The notes beneath the pieces are model-generated. The model was not told the origin of the DNA. It searched no databases and was given only the letters and a program-made list of their open reading frames with translations. This document shows positions 8,288 to 15,143 of a DNA stretch of 33,942 nt, piece after piece. The position numbers and the translations under genes were made by a program. Each line of letters starts with the position of its first letter. Positions within the stretch are counted from its first letter, which is position 1. Source of the DNA: Bacteroidales bacterium UBA1077 (GTDB lineage: Bacteria; Bacteroidota; Bacteroidia; Bacteroidales; UBA932); assembly GCA_002314195.1 (NCBI GenBank), contig DCCQ01000115.1:1-33942 (forward strand). The letters run 5' to 3'.

Positions 8288-9457
8288 ATGGAACTTTTAG
8301 AGAAGAATAAAACATTCAGGCTGGAGGCCGTCGACCAGACAACCATTAACCAGGAGACCAGTGATCAGGAAGTAAACGATCAAGAGACTGACAAGCAAAA
8401 GGGCTCAAACCAGAAAACATTCGGTCAGGGGACTATTGACAGGGATCATGAGATGATGTCAGCGGATGACTTTTACCGTAGGCGCTACCTTCGCTGTCGC
8501 CAACTTATGGAGGCTGACGTGCGCTTCTCAGGTATGACGGACGAGGAGAGAGATGCCTATGCACAGCGATTGGCGACTCCGGAGTACCTTGATCTGACCT
8601 GTGATTGGGCGTTCAAGTACATATTCCAGAACCATCCGGATCTGCTGATTTTACTTCTTAACGACATCCTTCAGGAGGACATCAAATCGGTTGAGTTCAG
8701 AAACACAGAACTGACTGAAATCTCCCCGAAGGACAAGAGGATACTATTGGACCTCCTTTGTAAGACCCCGAACGGAACGATTTTGGTAGAGATGCAGAAG
8801 GCGTTGCGCTTTGACCAGCGTGACCGCTTGCTCTTCTACGGTTCAAGACTTGTGACCAGACAGGTTGAAAGAGGTGATGAGGAATATGCCCTGTCCCCCG
8901 TCAAGGTTATATGCATTATGAACTATGAGGACGATCATCCGAACTCTCCGGAAGGAAAGATTCTATACCATTACCGTCTTCAGGAGGTCGAGACTGTTGA
9001 ACCGTTCGGGGATCAGATGTCTTTCTATCTGTTGGAATTGCCGAGGATAATGCGCTATACTGAAGAGTATGAGAGCCCGGTTGCCGCGTGGTGCCGGATA
9101 TTCAGAAATTTCGCTATCTTTGCCAAGTCGAGGTCGGAAAGGGACGCTGTGTTCGATAAACTCGAAATGGCGATGCGTGTGAGCGGCCTTGACGATAGTG
9201 AGATTGATAACTATTTCAGTGACATGATGACAGAGAAAGAGATGCATCCATACATTGAGGGAGCCAGACAGCAGGGCTACCGTCATGGAGTAGAACAGGG
9301 TAGAGCTGAAGGCATGAAAGAAGGAATAGAGAAAGGAATAGAGAAAGGAATAGAGAACGTCGCCGCGTCTATGCTGAATGGTGGGATGTGTGTCAGTGAC
9401 GTGGCACGCTTCACGGGATTATCAGAGCAGCGTTTAAATGCTTTGGGCCGAAAATAG
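8288..9457 (+). CDS. Rpn family / PD-(D/E)XK nuclease transposase-like protein
   Basis: Member of the Rpn/PDDEXK_2 group, a PD-(D/E)XK nuclease fold once annotated as transposase and known in other bacteria as recombination-promoting or anti-phage nuclease. The core is at about 98-310: DWAFKYIFQNHPDLL, then an acidic residue in LLDLLCKTPNGTILVEMQ, where D and ExQ fit the active site, then RDRLLFYGSRLV. The N-terminal 55 residues are an unusual polar tract of [D/N]Q-rich repeats, so the native start may instead be the Met codons near 8453 (MMSADDFYRRRY). The C-terminus has a charged in-frame repeat (EGIEKGIEKGIE) followed by a short helical unit ending LSEQRLNALGRK. It stands alone between secDF and the convergent aspA. 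No terminal inverted repeats or target duplication are visible, so it is not an insertion sequence in the ordinary sense. Confidence 0.85.
   Translation: MELLEKNKTFRLEAVDQTTINQETSDQEVNDQETDKQKGSNQKTFGQGTIDRDHEMMSADDFYRRRYLRCRQLMEADVRFSGMTDEERDAYAQRLATPEYLDLTCDWAFKYIFQNHPDLLILLLNDILQEDIKSVEFRNTELTEISPKDKRILLDLLCKTPNGTILVEMQKALRFDQRDRLLFYGSRLVTRQVERGDEEYALSPVKVICIMNYEDDHPNSPEGKILYHYRLQEVETVEPFGDQMSFYLLELPRIMRYTEEYESPVAAWCRIFRNFAIFAKSRSERDAVFDKLEMAMRVSGLDDSEIDNYFSDMMTEKEMHPYIEGARQQGYRHGVEQGRAEGMKEGIEKGIEKGIENVAASMLNGGMCVSDVARFTGLSEQRLNALGRK
9320..9355 (+). repeat. three 12-bp in-frame tandem repeats in the Rpn gene
   Basis: The unit AAAGGAATAGAG occurs twice exactly (9332-9343, 9344-9355) and once with one change (9320-9331). 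Each unit adds four residues (EKGI or EGIE phase), so slippage would change length without shifting frame. Confidence 0.9.
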
Positions 9458-9486
9458 CCCAGGAAGTTTTGTCGCCCTATTTCTTT

Positions 9487-9531
9487 CAATAAGGTCTGGT
9501 TGAAAGAAAATGAATCAGCCAGACCTTATTG
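9487..9531. terminator. bidirectional terminator between rpn-like gene and aspA
   Basis: A perfect 13-bp stem, CAATAAGGTCTGG (9487-9499) with CCAGACCTTATTG (9519-9531), has a 19-base loop. It sits in the gap between two converging genes that end at 9457 and 9549. The A/T bases at the stem ends supply U-rich tracts in both directions. Confidence 0.85.
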
Positions 9532-9548
9532 CATATTTCGTCAGTGGA

Positions 9549-10943
9549 TTACCTGATCATATTTTTAGGATCAAGGGCCTTGTCGAGTTCCTCCTTGGTG
9601 AGAAGGCCTTTCTCAAGGACTATGTCGTAGACCGAGCGGTTGGTCTCAAGGGCCTCTTTGGCGACCTTGGTGCTGGCCTTGTAGCCGATGATAGGGTTGA
9701 GGGCAGTCACGATGCCGATGCTGTTCTTCACCATCTCGTAGCAGCGCTCCTTGTTGACGGTGATGCCCTCCACGCACTTCTCACGCAGAGTGTTCATCGC
9801 ATTGGTAAGCCAGGTGATGCTTTCCATGATGGATTCGGCGATGACCGGCTCCATGACGTTCAGTTGGAGCTGTCCGGCCTCGGCGGCGAATGAAACGGTG
9901 GTGTCGTTGCCTATAACCTTGAAGCAGACCTGATTGGTTACCTCTGGGATGACAGGGTTGACCTTGCCAGGCATTATGGATGAGCCCGGAGCCATTGGCG
10001 GAAGGTTGATTTCCTTAAGGCCACAGCGTGGGCCTGAGGTCAGAAGTCTGAGGTCGTTGCAGATCTTGGAAAGTTTGACAGCCAGTCTTTTGAGGGCTCC
10101 TGAGTAGCTGACGTAAGCGCCTGTGTCAGGGGTGGCCTCGACGAGATCCGGAGCGGCGATGAAATGCTCTCCGGTTAGTTCTGTCATTTTCTTCGCGCAG
10201 AGCTCGGCGAAGCCAGGCCTTGCGTTCAGTCCGGTGCCGATGGCTGTTCCGCCCATATTGATCTCATAGAGAAGGTTCACGTTCCTCTCAAGGTTGAGGA
10301 CCTCTTCCTCAAGATTGGTGGCGTAGGCGTGGAATTCCTGGCCGGATGTCATAGGAACGGCGTCTTGAAGTTGTGTGCGTCCCATCTTGATGACGTGCTT
10401 GAACTCCTCGCCCTTGTCCTTGAACGCGTTGATGAGGTCCTTGAGGCTTTTCTCAAGCTTCCTGTTCATTCTGATGAAAGCGTAACGAAAAGCAGACGGA
10501 TAAGCGTCGTTGGTGGACTGCGCGCAGTTCACATGATCGTTAGGGGAGCAGAACTGGTACTCGCCCTTGTTGTGTCCCATGATCTCAAGGGCTCTGTTGG
10601 CGATGACCTCGTTCGCGTTCATATTCACTGAGGTTCCTGCTCCTCCCTGCATCATGTCCACAGGGAACTGATCGTGGAACTTGCCGTCGATGATTTCGCG
10701 GCATGCGGCTATGATTGCATCCGCGATGTGTGGCTCAAGCGCACCGAGTTCCTTGTTTGTCTGGGCTGCGGCAAGTTTGATGCATGCCATCGCTATGACA
10801 TACTCAGGATAGTCGCGCATCCTCGTGTTGGAAATCTTATAATTGTTGAGGGCTCTCTGTGTCTGCACACCGTAGTAGGCCTCAGCCGGAACCTGAAGTT
10901 CTCCAAGAAGATCAGACTCGATTCTGAATTTCTCTTCGCTCAT
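9549..10943 (-). CDS. aspA: aspartate ammonia-lyase
   Basis: Cytoplasmic homotetrameric enzyme converting L-aspartate to fumarate and ammonia; in anaerobes it feeds fumarate respiration. The 464-residue length is typical. Aspartase/fumarase superfamily motifs are all present: GVQTQRALNNYKIS near the N-terminus, STNDAYPSAFRYA, MGRTQLQDAVPMTSGQEF, MGGTAIGTGLNA, and the catalytic flexible loop GSSIMPGKVNPVIPEV. Wording such as QVCFKVIGNDTTVSFAAEAGQLQLN follows aspartase more closely than class II fumarase, although specificity cannot be proven by eye. It has its own promoter at 10991-11022 and ends in the shared terminator at 9487-9531, so it is probably monocistronic. Confidence 0.93.
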   Translation of the reverse strand: MSEEKFRIESDLLGELQVPAEAYYGVQTQRALNNYKISNTRMRDYPEYVIAMACIKLAAAQTNKELGALEPHIADAIIAACREIIDGKFHDQFPVDMMQGGAGTSVNMNANEVIANRALEIMGHNKGEYQFCSPNDHVNCAQSTNDAYPSAFRYAFIRMNRKLEKSLKDLINAFKDKGEEFKHVIKMGRTQLQDAVPMTSGQEFHAYATNLEEEVLNLERNVNLLYEINMGGTAIGTGLNARPGFAELCAKKMTELTGEHFIAAPDLVEATPDTGAYVSYSGALKRLAVKLSKICNDLRLLTSGPRCGLKEINLPPMAPGSSIMPGKVNPVIPEVTNQVCFKVIGNDTTVSFAAEAGQLQLNVMEPVIAESIMESITWLTNAMNTLREKCVEGITVNKERCYEMVKNSIGIVTALNPIIGYKASTKVAKEALETNRSVYDIVLEKGLLTKEELDKALDPKNMIR

Positions 10944-10990
10944 AATGAATTAATATTTTCGGTTTATAAATTGTTTTATAATCTATCTGA

Positions 10991-11022
10991 CAAAGGTAAC
11001 CTCAAAAAAGATTATAAGCAAA
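10991..11022 (-). promoter_or_regulatory. aspA promoter, Bacteroidetes type
   Basis: The minus strand reads TTTG (11022-11019), a 20-base spacer, then TACCTTTG (10998-10991). This matches TTTG-N19/21-TAnnTTTG. The element ends 47 bp before the aspA ATG. Confidence 0.75.
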
Positions 11023-11046
11023 ACTGCCGAGAGAAATTTCAGATTA

Positions 11047-11519
11047 TTATTTGCTATCCTGCCGTGAGGCCGGCGGAATTGTGATAAGGTGATTTGTGAT
11101 CACTGGGGCATCGAGCCAACTGCCGTTAGGGCTGAAGATCCTTTCGACTATGAGTTCTATCAATTCTCTCACGGTGATCAAGATAGGCTCCATCTCTTCT
11201 CGGTTGGTGTAATATAAGACATCATAGTCACAATTCTTCCTTATAGACCTCATTTGAGAAAGAACCTTTGAATATTTAGGATCAATTTTTCCTGTAAGAA
11301 CGTACTCCCGGCCAAATTCAGTAATAAGGCCGCTATGAGTCTTTGGAGAAAACCCATCACTGACCATCACGCCATCACAGCGTGATAAAGCGCATAATAC
11401 GCCCTGTTCGCCACAGCATTCCACATCTCCAACTTTGCCAATTCTTCTGAATCAGTCAGGAATTTCAGAGCTTTCACCATTTCCTGACCTGCAATCACAC
11501 GCCTCTCCTCTTCGGTCAT
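11047..11519 (-). pseudogene. HEPN-domain toxin gene, broken by a one-base frameshift
   Basis: The reading frame starts with ATG at 11519, two bases after the stop of the MNT gene. It encodes MTEEERRVIAGQEMVKALKF..., with the HEPN motif NRAYYALYHAVMA, an R-x6-H arrangement at residues 39-46. It then hits TGA at 11369-11367 after 50 codons. The rest of the domain continues in another frame as VMVSDGFSPKTHSGLITEFG and on to VRELIELIVERI. One missing base restores MALMVSDG, so a single-nucleotide deletion (or sequencing error) near 11366-11372 is the simplest reading. The family is HEPN PF05168/UPF0332-like, usually partnered with an MNT nucleotidyltransferase. The tail after ERI (FSPNGSWLDAP...) is not HEPN: its DNA matches parts of the kinase gene at 14.7-14.9 kb, so the 3' end is chimeric. 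Confidence 0.85.
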
Positions 11520-11521
11520 AG

Positions 11522-11845
11522 CTAAATAATTCTTATTGAATCTGTTTGAACATTATGATAAAATAATGTGCCTTTTCGGCTGTTCCAATCATTCTCTGTG
11601 TAGATAATAGGCACAAAGTCAAGGCCTAATCGCCAACCAAGGAGAGTCAATGGATATGTCACATTATCATAATCACTCTTCTCAATTTTATCTTTTTCAA
11701 GAATTATAAGAAAATCCCAATCCGAGTCTGCTCTGAAGTCGCCTCTTGCACGTGACCCGAAGAGAAAGACGCGTCCTCCCTGCGGAACAGCCTCATTGGC
11801 TACCTTCCGCACTTGTTCAAGCACTTGTGACAAATCTTCTCTCAT
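11522..11845 (-). CDS. MNT-type nucleotidyltransferase, putative antitoxin of HEPN
   Basis: Minimal nucleotidyltransferase of 107 residues when started at the ATG at 11845. A longer open frame to 11974 overlaps darG and is not needed. The signature GSRARGDFRADSDWDF (residues 30-45) holds the G-S motif and the two metal-binding Asp at 42 and 44. A third carboxylate is likely at 76 in LGLDFVPI. In characterised MntA-HepT systems the MNT protein blocks the HEPN RNase by AMPylating it; that role here is inferred from family and from the gene pair. It lies 31 bp after darG and 2 bp before the HEPN start, so darT-darG-MNT-HEPN look like one transcript. All active-site residues are intact although its HEPN partner is broken. 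Confidence 0.88.
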   Translation of the reverse strand: MREDLSQVLEQVRKVANEAVPQGGRVFLFGSRARGDFRADSDWDFLIILEKDKIEKSDYDNVTYPLTLLGWRLGLDFVPIIYTENDWNSRKGTLFYHNVQTDSIRII

Positions 11846-11876
11846 AACTGCAAAGAAAATGATTTTTACACTAATC

Positions 11877-12941
11877 CTATGTGTTTGAATGCAATTCTTT
11901 AAGGTGGTTAAGTGCCAATTGAATATATTCGTCCTTACGAAACATCTTTTCTTTTCGATTGCTCCACTGAGCAAGATCTTTCCCCACTAATTCAGCAATT
12001 TTGGATTCATCTGACTCTAAAGACAAATCTGAATCACTGTCTAGGAGAAAAGAAATTGTGGCCAGTAATTCCAGAAAGTAGTTCGAATAATATCCACGCA
12101 GGAATCTCTTGGTTTCCTCCGCGATAACCGCATACTTGGCATTTTCCGGCAAAGACAAATAATTCCTTGCAGCCTCTCCGGCATCTTCTGTCAACCAAAT
12201 CTCGTCAAAAGGGTGATTGCTCAATCCAGTCATACCCATTACATAACTACCATTAAGATAGTTAAGCACATAACGGACTTTCCCGGAATAGGGACCATAA
12301 ATCGCTTTGTTGAATTTTAGATTGAACTGATCCTGCGCTCCATTCTTCTGAAGAAAATACGCTACCTTCTCAGCCGCAAATTCAGATATCGCTTCCCCCT
12401 CCATGGCCATGTCCGCCAAGACATCCAAGAGCATCGCCCTTGCCGGAGTCAATCTCACTCGTTCCTTCTTCATCTTATCCACTATGTAATCCAAAGGTTC
12501 ATAGATAACCACTTTGCAATCAAGGTCATTCAATGCTGACACAATCATTTGCTTTACCAAATTCCAATCCAAGCCGCCGTTACTGCTTCCTAAAGGAGGA
12601 ACGGCTATCGATCGGATGCTCAAATCAACTATCGTCTGCCTTAGTGAAACCAATCCTTCTTGAATATAACTATACTGAGAAGGTTTTCTCCATTGCTGTT
12701 TTGTCGGGAAATTGATGATGTATCTTGAGCCTCTGATCACATCCGTGTCCTGGGTGACAAACATCTTTCCCACACGCACCTCACCCTCCAAGCAAGCCTT
12801 CCGGTACAAAGAATAATTATGCGGATAAGCCTGTTTGAATTGCAGAGCCAGACCTTTCCCCATAACGCCCTGGGTATTAACAGTGTTGACAAGAGCCTCC
12901 GTATCTGACTCAAAAATATTTCCTTTATTGTAGGTAATCAT
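11877..12941 (-). CDS. darG: DarG-like antitoxin: macrodomain ADP-ribosylglycohydrolase
   Basis: Antitoxin of the DarTG system. Known DarG removes the ADP-ribose that DarT attaches to single-stranded DNA, and its C-terminal part binds and neutralises DarT. The N-terminal macrodomain (1 to about 155) shows GNIFESDTEALVNTVNTQG and VMGKGLALQFKQAYP, then FPTKQQWRKPSQYSYIQEGL and IAVPPLGSSNGGLDW. The C-terminal domain (about 168-354) is helical and starts near RVRLTPARAMLLDVLADMA, with IYGPYSGKVRYVLNYLNG. The length of 354 fits the family. It starts 7 bp after darT in the usual toxin-first order. Base composition is AT-rich compared with aspA next door, consistent with horizontal acquisition. Confidence 0.92.
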   Translation of the reverse strand: MITYNKGNIFESDTEALVNTVNTQGVMGKGLALQFKQAYPHNYSLYRKACLEGEVRVGKMFVTQDTDVIRGSRYIINFPTKQQWRKPSQYSYIQEGLVSLRQTIVDLSIRSIAVPPLGSSNGGLDWNLVKQMIVSALNDLDCKVVIYEPLDYIVDKMKKERVRLTPARAMLLDVLADMAMEGEAISEFAAEKVAYFLQKNGAQDQFNLKFNKAIYGPYSGKVRYVLNYLNGSYVMGMTGLSNHPFDEIWLTEDAGEAARNYLSLPENAKYAVIAEETKRFLRGYYSNYFLELLATISFLLDSDSDLSLESDESKIAELVGKDLAQWSNRKEKMFRKDEYIQLALNHLKELHSNT

Positions 12942-12948
12942 AATCTTT

Positions 12949-13599
12949 TCAATAATAATAGTCCGGCCTTACAATCACTTTGTTTTCGGGCAGACCCAAA
13001 GACATCATCTTATCTTGTGCCTTATCATTATACACAATAAAGCCTGACACCAATTCATATGCCAAATCATTTTCCAACAGCAATTCCGCCTGCTTCAAAC
13101 GCCTCAGCTCGCCGGTATTGTCAACATTAGTCCCCCAATCTCTTCTGAACACATCTTCGTAACAAAGCAATTCATTGATTTCACTCAAGCGAGAAACGGG
13201 ATAAAAAACGGTGTTGCCGCTTCTGGCATTGCCATCTGTAAAATAACCGCAGTATTGACCAGTTACAATATCTGCCAAAAGAATAACACAGTACACAATG
13301 TCTTCCGCTGGATAACGTTTCACATTATAACCATGCTGAATATTATACAGCATTGGAGGTCTGCTCCCGAAATAAAATGGGATCATATCTCCAATATGCT
13401 TATCGGTTCCAGGTATGTTCTTAATAGATCTTACCCCTATGAGAGATCTGTCTCCAACAGGAATGTAAGCAGGGTCGGCAAGCCCTGAACATGAGTGGAC
13501 AATCCCGTGCGTCAGAATATGCGGGACATTGTCAATGTGCACCAATCTGAAAGCATATTTAAAAGTCCTGTTCATACTGGCCGTGTACTGATTCTGCAA
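12949..13599 (-). CDS. darT: DarT-like DNA ADP-ribosyltransferase toxin (DUF4433)
   Basis: Toxin of the DarTG system; family members use NAD+ to ADP-ribosylate thymidine in single-stranded DNA and stall replication, and some DarTG systems act against phage. Seen here: the N-terminal RLVHIDNVPHILTHGI element, PFYFGSRPPMLYNIQHG (74-90), TDGNARSGNTVFYPV (121-135), and LRRLKQAELLLENDLAYELV. Glu172 in this last motif is the probable catalytic glutamate of the family. The 216-residue length is usual. The ATG at 13599 lies about 30 bp after a strong promoter; an alternative Met at codon 9 (MNRTFKYAF) would also keep the whole domain. The toxin looks intact, so darG must be functional. Confidence 0.9.
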   Translation of the reverse strand: MQNQYTASMNRTFKYAFRLVHIDNVPHILTHGIVHSCSGLADPAYIPVGDRSLIGVRSIKNIPGTDKHIGDMIPFYFGSRPPMLYNIQHGYNVKRYPAEDIVYCVILLADIVTGQYCGYFTDGNARSGNTVFYPVSRLSEINELLCYEDVFRRDWGTNVDNTGELRRLKQAELLLENDLAYELVSGFIVYNDKAQDKMMSLGLPENKVIVRPDYYY

Positions 13600-13630
13600 G
13601 ATAATTTATATCTCAATAGCAAGTATAAAG

Positions 13631-13661
13631 CAAAGATAACACATTATCAATAATAATCAAA
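13631..13661 (-). promoter_or_regulatory. promoter of the darTG operon
   Basis: The minus strand reads TTTG (13661-13658), 19 bases, TATCTTTG (13638-13631), a full match to the Bacteroidetes consensus. Transcription would start near 13624, giving a leader of about 25 bases before darT. The same promoter, with one change in the -7 box, precedes the kinase gene. Confidence 0.8.
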
Positions 13662-13675
13662 CGTTTATAGATAAG

Positions 13676-13714
13676 GCAAAAAATCCGGGCGGCCTTGGCG
13701 GGGCGCCCGGATTT
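13676..13714 (-). terminator. intrinsic terminator, copy 1
   Basis: An 11-bp perfect stem, AAATCCGGGCG (13681-13691) with CGCCCGGATTT (13704-13714), is followed on the minus strand by a run of T (complement of A at 13678-13683). It would end transcription coming from the kinase side just before the darT promoter. Confidence 0.85.
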
Positions 13715-13879
13715 GGAATTATCGTCCTATGAAAACTTGACTATTTTCACATTTAAAGACTTCTTGTCTCCGGTTGTTTGCAACTCACAGGCACGGGAGG
13801 ATGCCTTGGGGTGGGCTGAGAGGCCGATTCGTATGTCTGACCCTATTCCCTAACAAGGGGGGGCAGCCACAACGATCTG

Positions 13880-14083
13880 TCTCTGACAGTTGTCTGAAGC
13901 ACATCTCTGTGCCCGTGGTTTGAAAAGAATAGGTTCGGATGCTTACAAAGTAAAGGTCATCTCTTGCGAATACCCATCCATTCCAGAAATGTCTTCCCCT
14001 CGCGTCGCCTTCCATAGATGACTGCAAACTCCGGCTTCACTCAAGATTTACCTCCAGCACCGTCGTAAAATCTTACCAATCAT
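13880..14083 (-). pseudogene. decayed fragment of an AAA ATPase gene
   Basis: On the minus strand, bases 14037-13978 read as KPEF...VIYGRRREGKTFLEW. This is the Walker A region of the archaeal-type ATPase family that often carries a DUF234 domain (usual form YGRRRVGKT). The frame stops soon after at a TGA near 13957. A second frame then reads FVSIRTYSFQTTGTEMCFRQLSE, similar in character to the segment that normally follows in that family. An upstream ATG at 14083 (MIGK...) sits where the family's N-terminal IIGR motif would be, but stops interrupt it. Only about 65 codons of a normally much longer protein remain. The rest of 13715-13880 shows nothing recognisable. Confidence 0.55.
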
Positions 14084-14095
14084 CGTCAAGAGGTG

Positions 14096-14200
14096 CTAAA
14101 TCCGTTCTTTGATGAGTTCTATCAATTCCCTCACGGTGAGCAAGACAGGATCCACCTCTTCTCTTATCACTGCAAAAAGAAAATGATTTTCAATAAATAT
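14096..14200 (-). pseudogene. remnant of a second MNT-HEPN unit fused by deletion
   Basis: The minus strand from about 14165 to 14096 encodes REEVDPVLLTVRELIELIKERI and a TAG. This is the C-terminal end of a HEPN protein, close to REEMEPILITVRELIELIVERI in the copy at 11.1-11.2 kb. Just upstream, bases 14200-14166 match the leader that precedes the intact MNT gene (AAAATCATTTTCTT...GCAGT). The join falls within GAGAAGA, which is present both at the MNT start (ATGAGAGAAGAT) and in the HEPN sequence (CGAGAAGAG). A deletion of about 650 bp at this microhomology removed MNT and most of HEPN. The MNT start ATG is now ATA. Confidence 0.8.
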
Positions 14201-14210
14201 TACAAATATC

Positions 14211-15071
14211 TTAAACTGAGCTAATTACTGCGCAGGGACCGGAAAAATCAATCTTTGGTTGTGGTATCGCATAATTTCCACCGCACCCAAGGGTGGATGT
14301 GTTCAAGCGACAATCCGCATCAATAACATGAATGCCATTCTCGCCTCTAATGACATTGTAATCATTCAAATCTCCTATGTATAATGTTTTGGTCTTGTAA
14401 TTAAGATGCATACCATAGTCCTCTCCAGCATCCTCGAAACCCATATCGTGCATAAAACGACTACGCTCTTCGGAGGAAACCGACCCCCCTCTTATGTAAG
14501 GTTGCTCGGCCATTACCACAAAACGATTGTCCTGATTCTTCCCATAGCCAAAGACTTTAAGGGCTGAATAAGGGAAAACCGCATTATGTATAATGATCCG
14601 ATCAAGAGCCAAGCGGAGTGTGTTGTAATGTTTAAGCGAAATTAATTTCCTGACAACGAGGTCATTGACATCAAAATACACAACACTTTCAGTTCCTTCG
14701 TCTCGTACTTGGCTTATAGATGACAGGTATAACTCTGGGGCATCGAACCAACAGCCGTTGATTCTAGCCCATTTCTCAACTAAACATTCTTGGAGTCTAC
14801 CGTCTCCGACAAGATCGTCAGTGTCGTAAATCTGCCGAACATCCGACTCTGTCGGAGGACATCCTCGACAGATAATCGCTGCCGCCGTAAGGACTGAAGA
14901 TCCTTTCGACAGGCCTGACTGTTGCGCTTGTGGAATTCGTTCAAATAATGCGGTGCCATCGTCAACCTTACGTGTTAATGTTTCCAGTCTGCTAAGCGTC
15001 TGCGTCGTAAAACCAAGATTCCATATATCCTGATTCAATGAATCAAACAGTGAAGAATCCTCGGTTATCAT
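14211..15071 (-). CDS. protein-kinase-like protein of the polyvalent-protein type
   Basis: A 286-residue protein that I assign with moderate confidence to the kinase fold found in polyvalent proteins and mobile-element genes (Kinase-PolyVal). Supporting points: a possible ATP-binding lysine at 142 in DVNDLVVRKLISLKHYNTL; an apparent hinge around RFVVMAEQPYI (184-194); a catalytic-loop-like GDLNDYNVI with Asp234 and Asn239; and VIDAD (249-253) in the place of DFG. The N-terminal half (ICRGCPPTES..., EKWARINGCWFDAPELYL) resembles the leader region of such proteins. The stop at 14211 is followed directly by the MNT-like leader of the deleted MNT-HEPN unit. It was therefore once the first gene of a kinase-MNT-HEPN transcript, parallel to darTG-MNT-HEPN. 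It may modulate a toxin by phosphorylation, but that is inference. Confidence 0.6.
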   Translation of the reverse strand: MITEDSSLFDSLNQDIWNLGFTTQTLSRLETLTRKVDDGTALFERIPQAQQSGLSKGSSVLTAAAIICRGCPPTESDVRQIYDTDDLVGDGRLQECLVEKWARINGCWFDAPELYLSSISQVRDEGTESVVYFDVNDLVVRKLISLKHYNTLRLALDRIIIHNAVFPYSALKVFGYGKNQDNRFVVMAEQPYIRGGSVSSEERSRFMHDMGFEDAGEDYGMHLNYKTKTLYIGDLNDYNVIRGENGIHVIDADCRLNTSTLGCGGNYAIPQPKIDFSGPCAVISSV

Positions 15072-15096
15072 AATCTAACAACTATAGCATTACTTG

Positions 15097-15127
15097 CAAA
15101 TATAACACATTATCGATAATAATCAAA
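15097..15127 (-). promoter_or_regulatory. promoter of the kinase-like gene
   Basis: The minus strand reads TTTG (15127-15124), 19 bases, TATATTTG (15104-15097). It is the same promoter as that of darT apart from one base in the -7 box. The element ends 25 bp before the ATG at 15071. Confidence 0.78.
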
Positions 15128-15143
15128 CGTTTATAGATAAGGC

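Larger units (their letters stand above)
13631..13714. repeat. 84-bp direct repeat, copy 1 (promoter plus terminator)
   Basis: This block matches 15097-15180 with about five differences over 84 bp and the same orientation. It contains, in minus-strand order, an intrinsic terminator and then a TTTG/TAnnTTTG promoter, so each copy ends one transcript and starts the next. Similarity falls off outside the block. Confidence 0.9.

Noticed and set aside
8288..9457. Reading the Rpn-like gene as an active insertion sequence
   Set aside because: No flanking terminal inverted repeats or target-site duplication are visible, and the gene sits between ordinary terminators. Family annotation as transposase is historical.
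11846..11974. Upstream extension of the MNT frame
   Set aside because: The extra 43 codons overlap the end of darG and have no family similarity. The ATG at 11845 gives the normal MNT length.
13785..14027. An 80-codon minus-strand frame between darT and the kinase gene
   Set aside because: It runs partly out of frame with the ATPase-like Walker A peptide in the same DNA. It is better explained as decayed ATPase sequence than as a gene.
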